A stretch of 64,000 nucleotides of DNA from Nematostella vectensis. Its lineage: Eukaryota > Cnidaria > Anthozoa > Actiniaria > Edwardsiidae. Of this stretch, positions 1 to 13,400 are shown piece after piece. The position numbers and the translations under genes are program-made. The stretch is from the NCBI RefSeq assembly GCF_932526225.1, contig NC_064038.1, positions 5,812,741 through 5,876,740 on the forward strand, in the 5' to 3' direction. The notes beneath the pieces are model-generated. The model was given only the letters and a program-made list of their open reading frames with translations, had not been told where the DNA came from and searched no databases. Every line of letters starts with the position of its first letter. The first letter of the stretch is position 1.

Positions 1-493
1 GAAGGGTTTAGGGGGTTTAAACTCCCAGCTTTTTCTTTATTTTTGAACAACTCTTAAACTCTTAAAGACAAACTGACTATGCAGTTGTATAGTGATGGGG
101 CTATTGGCAGCCGCAGTTACGTTTCCATATCTTTGATTTTGGTGAAGATATAAGGGTTCAAATACTTATAAAATGACTTTGATATAAATGTTTGAAGTTT
201 ACTTTTGGGCTGCCAGAAAGCCATATGGAACAAAAACAATTACCCCCCCCCCCCCCCTTTGTCACTGAGGCAAACCCCCCTTGAATGAAAAGCTAGATCC
301 GCCCCTGATTGCACTAAGATATCACAGGACGTTTTGGATGGAAACTCTGAGAGTTCCAACTCCAACAGCCAGAAAGTTTCTATATCAGAAAGGGATTATT
401 TTCGTTGACATTGTAACTCTCCCGCGATTTTTAATCCAGGACCTTTTAATGCAATTCATCTGACTTGATTTTTTGTTTTTGTTTCACTTGTAG
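1..493. other. 5' flank or intron of the PDI-like gene
   Basis: No coding exon is supported here. The stretch ends in a pyrimidine-rich tract and the acceptor TTGTAG at 488-493, so it is most simply the intron before the first visible exon of the thioredoxin-domain gene. It contains a C homopolymer near 243-257. The phrase GATCCGCCCCTGA near 297-309 is the terminal motif of a dispersed repeat family also seen at 32542-32800. The short open frame at 281-463 has no recognisable protein features and is taken as chance. Confidence 0.6.
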
Positions 494-3400
494 CGACCAT
501 CATCAAGTTCATGAACACCGCGGTGCAAAAACCGGATCTCCTAGACTCGCTCCAGGACTCCACTCCACAGAACAAGATGCAGCCGAAAGACACTTGTGAC
601 GAGGCTTCTAAAGACCAGGGGGCCGCGCCTGACCCAGCATCCCCTGCGGTCCTCAACCTCAATGACCAGAACTTCAACGAGACCATCAAAAAGAACGAAT
701 ACGTACTGGTGGATTTTTACGCGCCTTGGTGAGTGTTGTCAGCGGACACTTTGAAAAATCCCACAGTGCTTCGTGTGTATTAAACAAAGAGCAGAACAAA
801 GAATAAATAAAAACGACAGTATTCTTCTTTATTTTCCTGTAAACATGAATTTGATAAACCAGGATTCAGCAATAAATAACGGTTACCCAGTAAGCACAGT
901 GCGATAACAATAAACGGATTCTTGAGTGCAACTTGCACTGAAATCTATAAAGAGATAACACATCAAAATTGCTTCAAATTCCTCCCGCAGAACTGCCGAA
1001 GAGCGTTTCGCAATGTGGGCATTTGAATATGCCTGCTAAAGTTTTTGAAACTTCTTTTATAGTATGTTCTCCAAGAAGCAATCGATGCACGTTTAAAACT
1101 TTCATTTTAAAACTGCTGTGTGAAGCATTATTAATATCTACTATATATATGCTGTGTGGAGCATTATTAATATCTCCTATATATAAGCTAATATATATTG
1201 TGGGAAAAGAAAAGAACACTAGTTATCGGCACTAGTCGGGCAAATGACAAGCATTACCACTGTATAATTACCCGCGCAATTCAGCAAATATTTTAAAGTA
1301 CTTTACGAAGTGATATTTTAAAGTACTTTACGAAGGCAGCATTCCTATTTCTTTACCTCTTCACTAAGACGGCCTTTTTCATTTCTACACGGAATCAGGA
1401 CACATTTTACAATGTTCGGTCTTGCAGGTGTTCAGATTGCCAGCGTCTGAGCCCACTCTTCGACACAGCGGCGCTCCAGTTGAGAGATAACAACCCATCA
1501 CTGCGTTTTGCAAAGGTAATATATTCGATTGACGAGTGCAAAGTGTTGTGTGACAAGTTAACGCAACACCTTTTATTCTCTTAGGTTGTGTGTGACAAGG
1601 GGCACGCCGATTCTTTTGGGGTGTGTGGTGAAGCCCATCTCAAGTTCTTCCCGTGGGTTGTACTCTACCACAACAGCCAACAGGTCAAGACTTATCCATT
1701 CGAGAATTGGCCAGACACATGTGAGTTTTTGTGGAAACTATTCCAGGCAGAGGCGGGTCCAGAATTTGTCAAAAAAGGGGTTCATTTATTTAAGCTAAAC
1801 CAAATCTAACAAAATCTCAGTTACATTGCACCCCTAAACTTCACGCATCTCCAGTTTCTCGCCATATCTCTGTCAACATTTTCGCTCAACCAAGGGTCTT
1901 CTGGGTAATGCTCAATTAGACGCTATAACATTACCCATAAATCCTGGGAACGAGGCTGTTTCTCGCAATGTTGCTCTAACAGAGTGCCATCCCTAGACCA
2001 ATAGACTATTTTCATTATCCAAATAACTTTCTGGTTTCCGTCTTTCAAAACCCTTAAAGAGTTTTTTTGACCAGCACTGAAATACCTTCCAGTCACTCTA
2101 CCTCTCCACAAGGCACTAGAAAACCAAAAAAAAAACACCAAATATAATCCCGAAATTAGTTTGAATGACGGAAACCAGAACGCGGTTTAGTTGGAAATTA
2201 TTTACGACGAGAGTTCGCAAAACAATGAAAATCGCAGCCAAAAAAATATCTTTTATACAGCCGCAATATTCGACTTCATTGAGGGCGGTATGAGGGATAG
2301 CCCACCTAACCCCGAGAACAAGGACCTGCCTTCCCAGATAAAACAGATAAAAAAAAGACTGGACCCTGACTCTGCAAGCGACAGTCTCATGGCCAGCGAC
2401 GGAGTCCCGGATGATGAGCCCACGTTACTAGAGCTGGATGACTCAAACTTTGAGCCAGCGGTCCAGAAGCATAAGTTTGTTTTGGTGGACTTTTATGCAC
2501 CCTGGTAAGTCGAGAGAGAAACAGCCGTCAAGGAGAGTTTTAAGGGGGAAGGGTGATTGGGATGTATCTATGCTGCATTTATCACGCGGGTAAGTCTCGA
2601 GTGCTGGTTGGGCGAGCTCTAGGTCTGCCTAATTGTGAAAAAAATAAAATCACTCGATCCACTCGATTCATACAGCTTTTTCAAAATACGTTGTCCAAAA
2701 GCGCTCAGCCGTACGCGCCTATACCGTAAGGTGGTATGGGTAATATGTTGCTCAGAATGTGTATTTTATTTTCTGGACTTTATAAAATAGACTGTTGTTC
2801 TGCTGTTCTGACAGCGCTTAACGAGTTTGCGCCGGTAGTGAAGAATAAACATAGTCTAAAACAAATGAATACAAAAGTCGTTTAAAAATCGCTTCGCTCG
2901 CTTCTTTAATCTCGCTTCGCTCGACTACTGACTCTGAGGTTGACTTGGAGCAAGTCTAATATTACCCATACTACCTCGCGGTATTGGCGCGTGCGGCAGA
3001 GCGATCTTGGACAACGTTTTTTGAAATAGCTGTATAAATCGAGACTAAAAGCTGCTCCGTCACAAGGACGCAGTGCGCAAGCGTGTGGACTGTAAAATAG
3101 CCGCGAGATCAGATAACAAAGATGATTTTAATTTAAATTTTAACATTACCTTTTCTAATAATTAGACATACCTAGAGCTTGAGCCGCGTGTCAATACTTT
3201 GTGTAACTTGAGCGGGAGTGTGAAATGGTGGCTTTGCAGGGGGGATTTGGCCGAGTTGATAAGCGAAGGGACACAATTCAACATGGCGCCGTAAACATGT
3301 TGATGCGATAATGAATGTGTAGTTCCAGAAATTATCCATACCCCCCATTGAGGGGGGAGGAGGGATGACCCCCCACCCCTCAGGAATTTCCAACCCCCTG

Positions 3401-5330
3401 GAAAAAAAATAAATATAGTAACTTTTAATGAAAAAGGGCATTCTATTCCCCCCCCTCCCTTCTGGAAATTCCTGGGCGTTTGAACACCCCCCCCCCCCCC
3501 CTCCGGAATTTCTAATCCCCTCAATGGGGGGACGGGGGTATGGGTATTTCCTGGAACTACACAATAAAAGCTAGAAAATGGTGGGTTTTGAAAATTCTGC
3601 TCCCGGAATATCTTCACTAGCTAGCTACATAATATCAACATTTGCATCGTTCACACGTATCCAATAACGTTTCTTTGCACTCTCCAGGTGCTTCCACTGT
3701 AAAAAGATGGCGCCAGATTACAAGGATGTCGCTAAGGAACTACTCATATTATCCCATAATTCAGTGCGCCTAGCAAAGGTACACGAGATCATTCTTTGTA
3801 CTTTAAATACCCTGGGAGAGATATTGTGGGGGGCTCCGAAAATTTGTAACCACTTTCAACCTTTTTAAAATAGAAGGGGGAAGGGTCTTCTGAAATCCTG
3901 GGGATGGAGAGGGACAGATTCTGTCTTAAACTTGAGAAGGGGATGTCCTTGATCAAAATTTTTCCCGCCTTCCCCTCCCCCTCATATCGATATCTTTTTC
4001 GTTGACAGTTGGCTGGGTCAATAGATGATTTAGATCCCATTTAAAACTGTATTTCTGTTTGTCTCAGGTCGATTGCTCCGCAAATAACATGGCAACTAAG
4101 AAAACATGCAAGAAATATAATGTGAAGTTCTTACCAACTATCTACCTCTTCCACGACGGAAAGTTTGTCGAGGAATTTGAAGGCAACAACCGGAATAAAA
4201 GTAAGAAAAATATATACTTGTTAATTTTTTTTCCCAGACAGCTTTGCTGCTAGATTTTTTTCCGAAGGATGTGGTGATCTTTCCTGTCTTTCAGTGCTCG
4301 ATTTTTTTAGGGTCCGAGCCTTGCTCGATTTTTTGGTGGCGAATCAGCCAATCCCTCCGTCAAATATCAAATAGTCTGTCCCTAGAGAGGCTTAATTACA
4401 TTGCGAGCCTGTAGGTTGGCCGTTCGCCTGAAACCGAGGCTCGCACTGTATTCATTCATATTCATGGCCATCAGGCAGTGGAATTCTAAACTTCTAGAAT
4501 TATTTTTTTCCCTTTTTGTTAGAAATAGACGTATCCGTGATGGACGACTTGATTCTAAAAGAAGCGCAATTTACACCCTTTTTTCCTTATCATATTTTAA
4601 GTTCTTATTTTCAATCCCAGAAAGCATCAAGGGCTTTGTTATGGATGCTGTTAAGGAAGCTGATCCGTCTATGAAGTTCAGCGATGTCCCAAAGAAGAAA
4701 AAGATGAAAAATCAAAAACAAAAATCCATCAAATTCGTCCATAAACCCATGAAAGACGAAGTGAAACACATACAAGGCGGCGCAAAGGCTGAGGTACACG
4801 ATAAAGAGAAAGACAGCGGCTTGAAGGTCCAAGCGGGCCAAGCGGGCCAAGCGGACCAGAAGGATCAAAATGCAACAAACGAAAAAGCAAAAGATAAAAA
4901 TACGAAACCGGAAAGCCTACAGGAAATAATAAAGAAAGTAGAATCGGAGGAGAAAACTGTGATTAACTCTACGGAGACAGCGAATATAGCGGCAAAGAAT
5001 GAGTCCAAGAAAGAAGAGAAAGCAAACGATGCACCGCGGGACTCCAAGCCCGCGGACAGCGCCTCGACGGCAGCGGACGTCATCCAAGCGGTTGCGCAGA
5101 ACATGCTCAAAGCACTTCAACCAAATAAGGAAAAAAATACCGCGACCCCAGCCAAGCTAGAGGACACTTTGCCTGAAATTGTAAAAGATCTACATCAAGT
5201 TGCTCAGGACTTACACCAAGTCACACAAGATCTACATAAAATGGCGGACCAGCAACCCGCCTTTGAGCGACTAGTGAAGGAACTGCACGACGTAGTGGCA
5301 TCCAAAAAGGCTGACAGCTCAACAAAATAA
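494..5330 (+). CDS. PDI-like multi-thioredoxin-domain protein, 3' portion (7 exons)
   Basis: Exons: 494-728, 1428-1515, 1585-1720, 2261-2504, 3688-3778, 4068-4200, 4621-5330 (stop TAA 5328-5330). All junctions are GT-AG and stay in frame. Each thioredoxin domain is built from three exons. One carries the end of the previous domain's last helix, a linker, and the strand ending VDFYAPW. The next begins with the redox cysteines, and the third holds the VxC strand and the cis-proline segment. Two domains are visible, with active sites WCSDC and WCFHC instead of the classical WCGHC. The first exon starts inside a domain-end helix (TIIKFMNTAVQKPD), so at least one more domain lies upstream, outside the window. 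The last exon encodes a lysine-rich tail (PKKKKMKNQKQK), an acidic/basic low-complexity stretch and a helical repeat (DLHQVAQDLHQVTQDLHKM). The protein ends SSTK with no KDEL-type ER retention signal. The expected role is thiol-disulfide exchange or isomerisation; the compartment is uncertain. Confidence 0.85.
729..1427 (+). other. Intron of PDI-like gene with small tandem duplications
   Basis: Intron between the first two visible exons. It holds two imperfect copies of a unit containing GCATTATTAATATCT (about 1121-1188) and two copies of a unit containing ATATTTTAAAGTACTTTACG (about 1289-1336). No coding signal is seen. Confidence 0.7.
1721..2260 (+). other. Intron of PDI-like gene carrying a small inverted element
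   Basis: Intron separating two thioredoxin domains. It contains, around 1893-1950, a short palindromic repeat with ends GGGTCTTCTGGGTAAT and ATTACCCATAAATCC. A related copy in the opposite orientation lies at about 5449-5508, just after the stop codon. Confidence 0.6.
3316..3563. mobile_element. MITE-like inverted-repeat element in PDI-like intron
   Basis: About 248 bp bounded by inverted ends TGTGTAGTTCCAG and CTGGAACTACACA, continuing inward as complementary CCATACCCCC and GGGGGTATGGG tracts. The interior has C runs and no convincing coding potential. It sits in the intron 2505-3687. The two proline/glycine-rich frames on the minus strand here come from the C/G tracts. Confidence 0.65.
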
Positions 5331-7486
<2,156 letters not shown>

Positions 7487-10400
7487 TTAGATGTAATGCC
7501 GCTTGTGTGGACGCGCAATCGGGAAAGGCAAACGCTTCTTTACAACATTTTCCTCTTGACTTGAAGACGATTTCTTCGGCGGCAATAACACAGCATCGCA
7601 TCCTACCTTCTTCGGGTCCTTCCTACATGCCACATACCGCTTGATATGATCCGATAAGTACGCCAGTGGGGACGATCCCTGCTTAAGGACCTGATAGTGG
7701 AAATCCTTCAGGTCGAAGGCATCCCCGAGTTGCTCTATGGCGTATTGGCGTGATTTCTTGATGTCCAGCTGACCGATCATGTAAGCGGTGGCCTGCCCAG
7801 GGTCGCTCTGGTAGCGCGTGACTTCTTTCTCCGCCAGGTCTGTCCCGTCCCAGGCCTTCTCGTCGAAGTACTTGAGGGCTTCGGCTCGTGAGAATCCCTT
7901 GTAATGCAGACCTGTGTCTACGATCAGTCGAATTGCGCGCCACAACTAGACAAAAAATAAGACTAATTGATTTCTGAGTGACAACCAATTTTCAGTGACA
8001 ACCAAGGGTACTAGATTTCCATGCCCATTCTATTAAGGTTCATACAACGACACTTGTAAATCGCGCGCTCTGATTGGTCAAGGATCCATGTTTTATTAGA
8101 GGACACACGAGCATGCGCGCGCTCTAGATTGTAACGTAAGATAACCGCATACCAAGAGTACTAGATTTGCATGGTCACTTTAATAAGGTTAACTGCCCGT
8201 ATTATTGAGGCTGTCACTCACAAGCAAATTAGCATACCAAGAAAATTAGATTTGCATGGTCATTTTAAGGTAAACCGCCCGTGATACAGAGGTTTTCAAT
8301 CGCCTGCCAATTTAGCATACTAAGAGTACTAGATTTACATGGTCATTTTACTAAGGTTAACCGCCAGTGATATCGAGGTTTTCACTAACTTTTATCATAC
8401 CATGGTCACTTTAGTAAGGTTTACTGCCCGTGATACAAAGGTTGTCACTCACCTGCCATTTCAGCATACCATGGTCACTTTACTAAGGTTTACTGGTTTA
8501 CTGCCCGTGATGCAGAGGTTATCACTCACCTGCCATTTCAGCATACCAAACCGCTGCATGGGGTTGTCCTTGTAGGTGTCCGTGTCTTCTGCGATCAGCG
8601 GATTCTCCGCGTATAGTCCCCAGCCCTCCGTGAACGCGGTATAATATGTCTCGCTATTCAGCCAGCCAATGCTACCGCCACAGGTATCCTGAAAATGCTC
8701 AATCTTCCCCTGGACCTGTTGACGTGGATCGAATACTTGATGGACAACCGAGAAGTGCGAATTCAGAAGTTCCAATAGGGAAGGGAGGGGGGGGGGATTC
8801 ATTATACTTCCGTAGATTTTTTCCTTATATTTCTTGTTATTTTCAGGCCAAATGTCTGAAAATAGGGGGGCCGGGGCCCGCTTGGCCCACCTGTTGACGT
8901 GGATCCAGCACACGGCGAGTTGTTATCGCTTTCTATCAATTTATTCCCGATGTTACCACTAGAAACACACTTGCACTTGGTGTAATCTATTTTCCCAACC
9001 CCCCCTTCCCTTTATATTTTATTTTGCAAACAATTATATCCAAATTCGTTTTTGCGCGACCGCCGAGAATTCAAATCCATTTCTCGTCTGGGTATAGTGC
9101 ATAGTCAATCATATCACCATGACCAGTTTCCTTTGATTGCCGTGTGCAGTCAAATGGTTTATGAATCGATAGTGAAAACATAAAATCGATTGGTTTAGAC
9201 GCTTGATTGCGACTACGCGCTATTCCCAAACGAGACAAGGGTTAAGGTATTGTAATATAACATTGTATTTGGCTATCTCTAAGAAATAAAATATTTTTAG
9301 TGCCTTCATAGCGTTTGAAAACCGAGGTGCGTTTCCTTTTTTTTAGGGGAGGGATTCTAGAACTAATCAGTGAAGAACCATAGGAAAACCACATGTCGTA
9401 CTAACCTGGAGATGGTGGCCTGGGCGCGACTCATGCGCATTGACGCTCCATTCGCTGAACTTCGGCCCCATTCTCCCAAGGAAGAAAGGAATGTTATATT
9501 TGGCGCTGTTCAGGCAGGATTTCCCGCTGGAATCGTAGCTCTGTGCTCCACTCGAGGGGTTGAGGTCGGGCGACATGTCAATGGGACAATTGGGCGTTGT
9601 GTGCTTGGGACCGGTAAAGTAGAACATTTCGACAGTCTTGGGGTCCAGCATGCTCATTACCTGGTGAATAAAACCTCATTATAACGAACCACATGGCAAT
9701 GCCTCGTGACTTGATCGCTATATTGTTTTGTACTGACCGCGTGGAACTTGGACGAGGCGCGTACTTCATGCCTTTTCGTGAATGCAATGGACTAAAATTA
9801 ACCTTGTGTATATAAGAGCTCATTTTCGTATGATGTAACATTTTGCTATGTTTACAGGAATAAAGATGTTTGTTTTTTTACTTTTAAGCGAAAGATTAGA
9901 ACGCAATCTTGCTTTCAGCAGAATGCCGAAATAAATGCGTTAAACAAATAATAAATTTTGCGGCGTTGGGTTGTTTTAAAATTCAGCACTTTTTAAGGAA
10001 TGTGTTATACCCATCTCTCGCTGAATAACCCGCGTGTACTACACGCACAAAACGTGCAAAATACACGCAAATTATACACGTACAAAGTCGCGGGTGTTTC
10101 GCGCGCGCGAAATATTAACATACTTTCGAGCTGTGCTGCGCTATCGGTATGATCTCTTACCTTTCTCGCCTCCCTAAACCACTGCTGAATGGCATCCCAA
10201 CGGACCGGACAGTACTTTTGTGCGCCTTTGATATCACTGCACAAACGGTGAGCATTCGCGTCGCTTTCGTTAGCTGGTATGGGGTCGTTGAAGTAGCTTT
10301 CTGTAGAGTTGAGGATCTCCCGGAATTTCGCGACTGCTGTGGCGTTATCGGATTCTCCGGTAACCTCGAGCGCGACTGCAACCGCCTGAAACGTAACATT

Positions 10401-13400
10401 CTCAGTACCGAACGGTGTTTTTACCCCCCCCCCCCCCCTCCTTGTCTAACACGTAACATTCTCATTGCCGGTGTTTCTAGCCCTCCCCCCCTCCTTGTCT
10501 AACTTAAGTTGGTAATTTAAGGCAACGATTTTGCACCAATACCAACAACAACATCACCACTACTACTACCTTCACCATCACCATCATCACTATCACCATC
10601 ACTACAACCATCACCATCGCCATTCGCCACCGCCACCGCCACCGCCATCGCCATCCATCACCACCATCACAATCACCACTACCATCCTCAACCCCATTAT
10701 CCTCACCATATTCATCACCGTCACCGTCACCGTCACCGTCACCATCACCATCACCGTCATCATCACCGTCACCATGACCAATACCATCACCACCACCATC
10801 ATCATCACCGTCATCCTCACCATCACCATCATCCTCACCACCATCACCATCATCCTCACCATCACCATCACCAATACCATCACCACCACCATCACCATCA
10901 CCGTCATCATCACCGTCATCATCACCGTCACCATCATCCTCACCATCACCATCATCCTCACCATCACCATCATCCTCACCATCACCATCACCAATACCAT
11001 CACCACCACCATCACCATCACCATCACCGTCATCATCACCGTCATCCTCACCATCACCATCATCCTCACCACCATCACCATCACCATCACCATCATCATC
11101 ACCATCACCGTCATCATCACCATCACCGTCATCATCACCATCATCCTCACCATCATCATCACCATCATCCTCACCACCATCATCACCACCACCACCATCA
11201 TCATCACCATCACCGTCATCATCACCATCACCGTCATCATCACCATCATCATCATCATCATCACCACCATCATCGTCACCATCACCGTCATCATCACCAT
11301 CACCGTCATCATCACCATCATCATCATCACCACCACCATCACCGTCATCATCACCATCATCCTCACCACCATCACCGTCATCATCACCATCATCCTCACC
11401 ACCATCACCATCATCATCACCATCAGCCTCACCATCATCACCGTCATCATCACCATCATCATCACCATCATCCTCACCACCATCATCACCACCACCACCA
11501 CCATCATCACCATCACCGTCATCATCACCATCACCGTCATCATCACCATCATCATCATCACCACCACCATCACCGTCATCATCACCATCATCCTCACCAC
11601 CATCACCATCATCACCATCATCCTCACCATCATCATCCTCACCGTCATCATCACCATTATCCTCACCACCATCACCATCATCATCACCATCAGCCTCACC
11701 ATCATCACCGTCATCATCACCATCATCATCACCATCATCCTCACCACCATCATCACCACCACCACCACCATCATCATCATCACCGTCATCATCACCATCA
11801 CCGTCATCATCACCATCATCATCATCACCACCACCATCACCGTCATCATCACCATCATCCTCACCATCATCACCATCAGCCTCACCATCATCATCCTCAC
11901 CGTCATCATCACCATCATCCTCACCATCACCATCATCATCACCATCATCCTCACCATCATCATCACCGTCATCATCACCATCATCCTCACCATCACCATC
12001 ATCCTCACCACCATCACCATCACCATCACCATCATCATCACCATCACCGTCATCATCACCATCACCGTCATCATCACCATCATCCTCACCATCATCATCA
12101 CCATCATCCTCACCACCATCATCACCACCACCACCATCATCATCACCATCACCGTCATCATCACCATCACCGTCATCATCACCATCATCATCATCATCAC
12201 CACCATCATCGTCACCATCACCGTCATCATCACCATCACCGTCATCATCACCATCATCATCATCACCACCACCATCACCGTCATCATCACCATCATCCTC
12301 ACCACCATCACCGTCATCATCACCATCATCCTCACCACCATCACCATCATCATCACCATCAGCCTCACCATCATCACCGTCATCATCACCATCATCATCA
12401 CCATCATCCTCACCACCATCATCACCACCACCACCATCATCATCACCATCACCGTCATCATCACCATCACCGTCATCATCACCATCATCATCATCACCAC
12501 CACCATCACCGTCATCATCACCATCATCCTCACCACCATCACCATCATCACCATCATCCTCACCATCATCATCCTCACCGTCATCATCACCATTATCCTC
12601 ACCACCATCACCATCATCATCACCATCAGCCTCACCATCATCACCGTCATCATCACCATCATCATCACCATCATCCTCACCACCATCATCACCACCACCA
12701 CCACCATCATCACCATCACCGTCATCATCACCATCACCGTCATCATCACCATCATCATCATCACCACCACCATCACCGTCATCATCACCATCATCCTCAC
12801 CACCATCACCATCATCACCATCAGCCTCACCATCATCATCCTCACCGTCATCATCACCATCATCCTCACCATCACCATCATCATCACCATCATCCTCACC
12901 ATCATCATCACCGTCATCATCACCATCATCCTCACCATGGGGTAGAGTTTTTCCAGCATCTGTAGGCCCAGATTGTGTACTTCGTTTGGCGTCATATCAT
13001 TCGTGGTGAAGTATGTCATGATCATCTCATAGGCCTTCTTCCCGTCCAGCTTCCCCCCCGTGATGGGTAGGGTGGGGTCAGTGGGGTGTGATAGGTTTGC
13101 CACGCCATCCGTGTACACATACTTCACGGGAAGACGGCCGAGGCCACTTGCCACGGAGCTCGGTACACAGTGGCGCAAGTGTTCGTGTTCTAGGTACCTG
13201 GTGAGTACAGGTCACGTGAGGATAATATGCACAGGGGAAGGGGTTGGGTAAGGGGACATGCCATCACTTTAAGCGGATGCTACCTTTTTGCAATACGATT
13301 CAGTATTCATTTCGTTATTATTTTTAACTCAGGGACGATCCCCAGTAGTTAAAGAGTAAAAAAAAAAGTGGGAGTCACCCATTCTTTCCACTAATTCCAC

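Noticed and set aside
4401-4620. N-terminal extension of the last PDI-like exon frame
   Set aside because: A clear acceptor (CAATCCCAG) at 4612-4620 and phase with the exon ending at 4200 show this part is intron.
10531-12945. 804-codon plus-strand frame rich in Ile/Thr
   Set aside because: Pure read-through of the CAT/CAC satellite; no domain and no splice or start context.
10611-13178. 855-codon minus-strand frame, almost all Met/Val, starting in DUF885 exon 3
   Set aside because: The first part is a real exon, but the rest is an intronic triplet repeat after a good GTGAGG donor. Splicing to 10385 continues the DUF885 domain.
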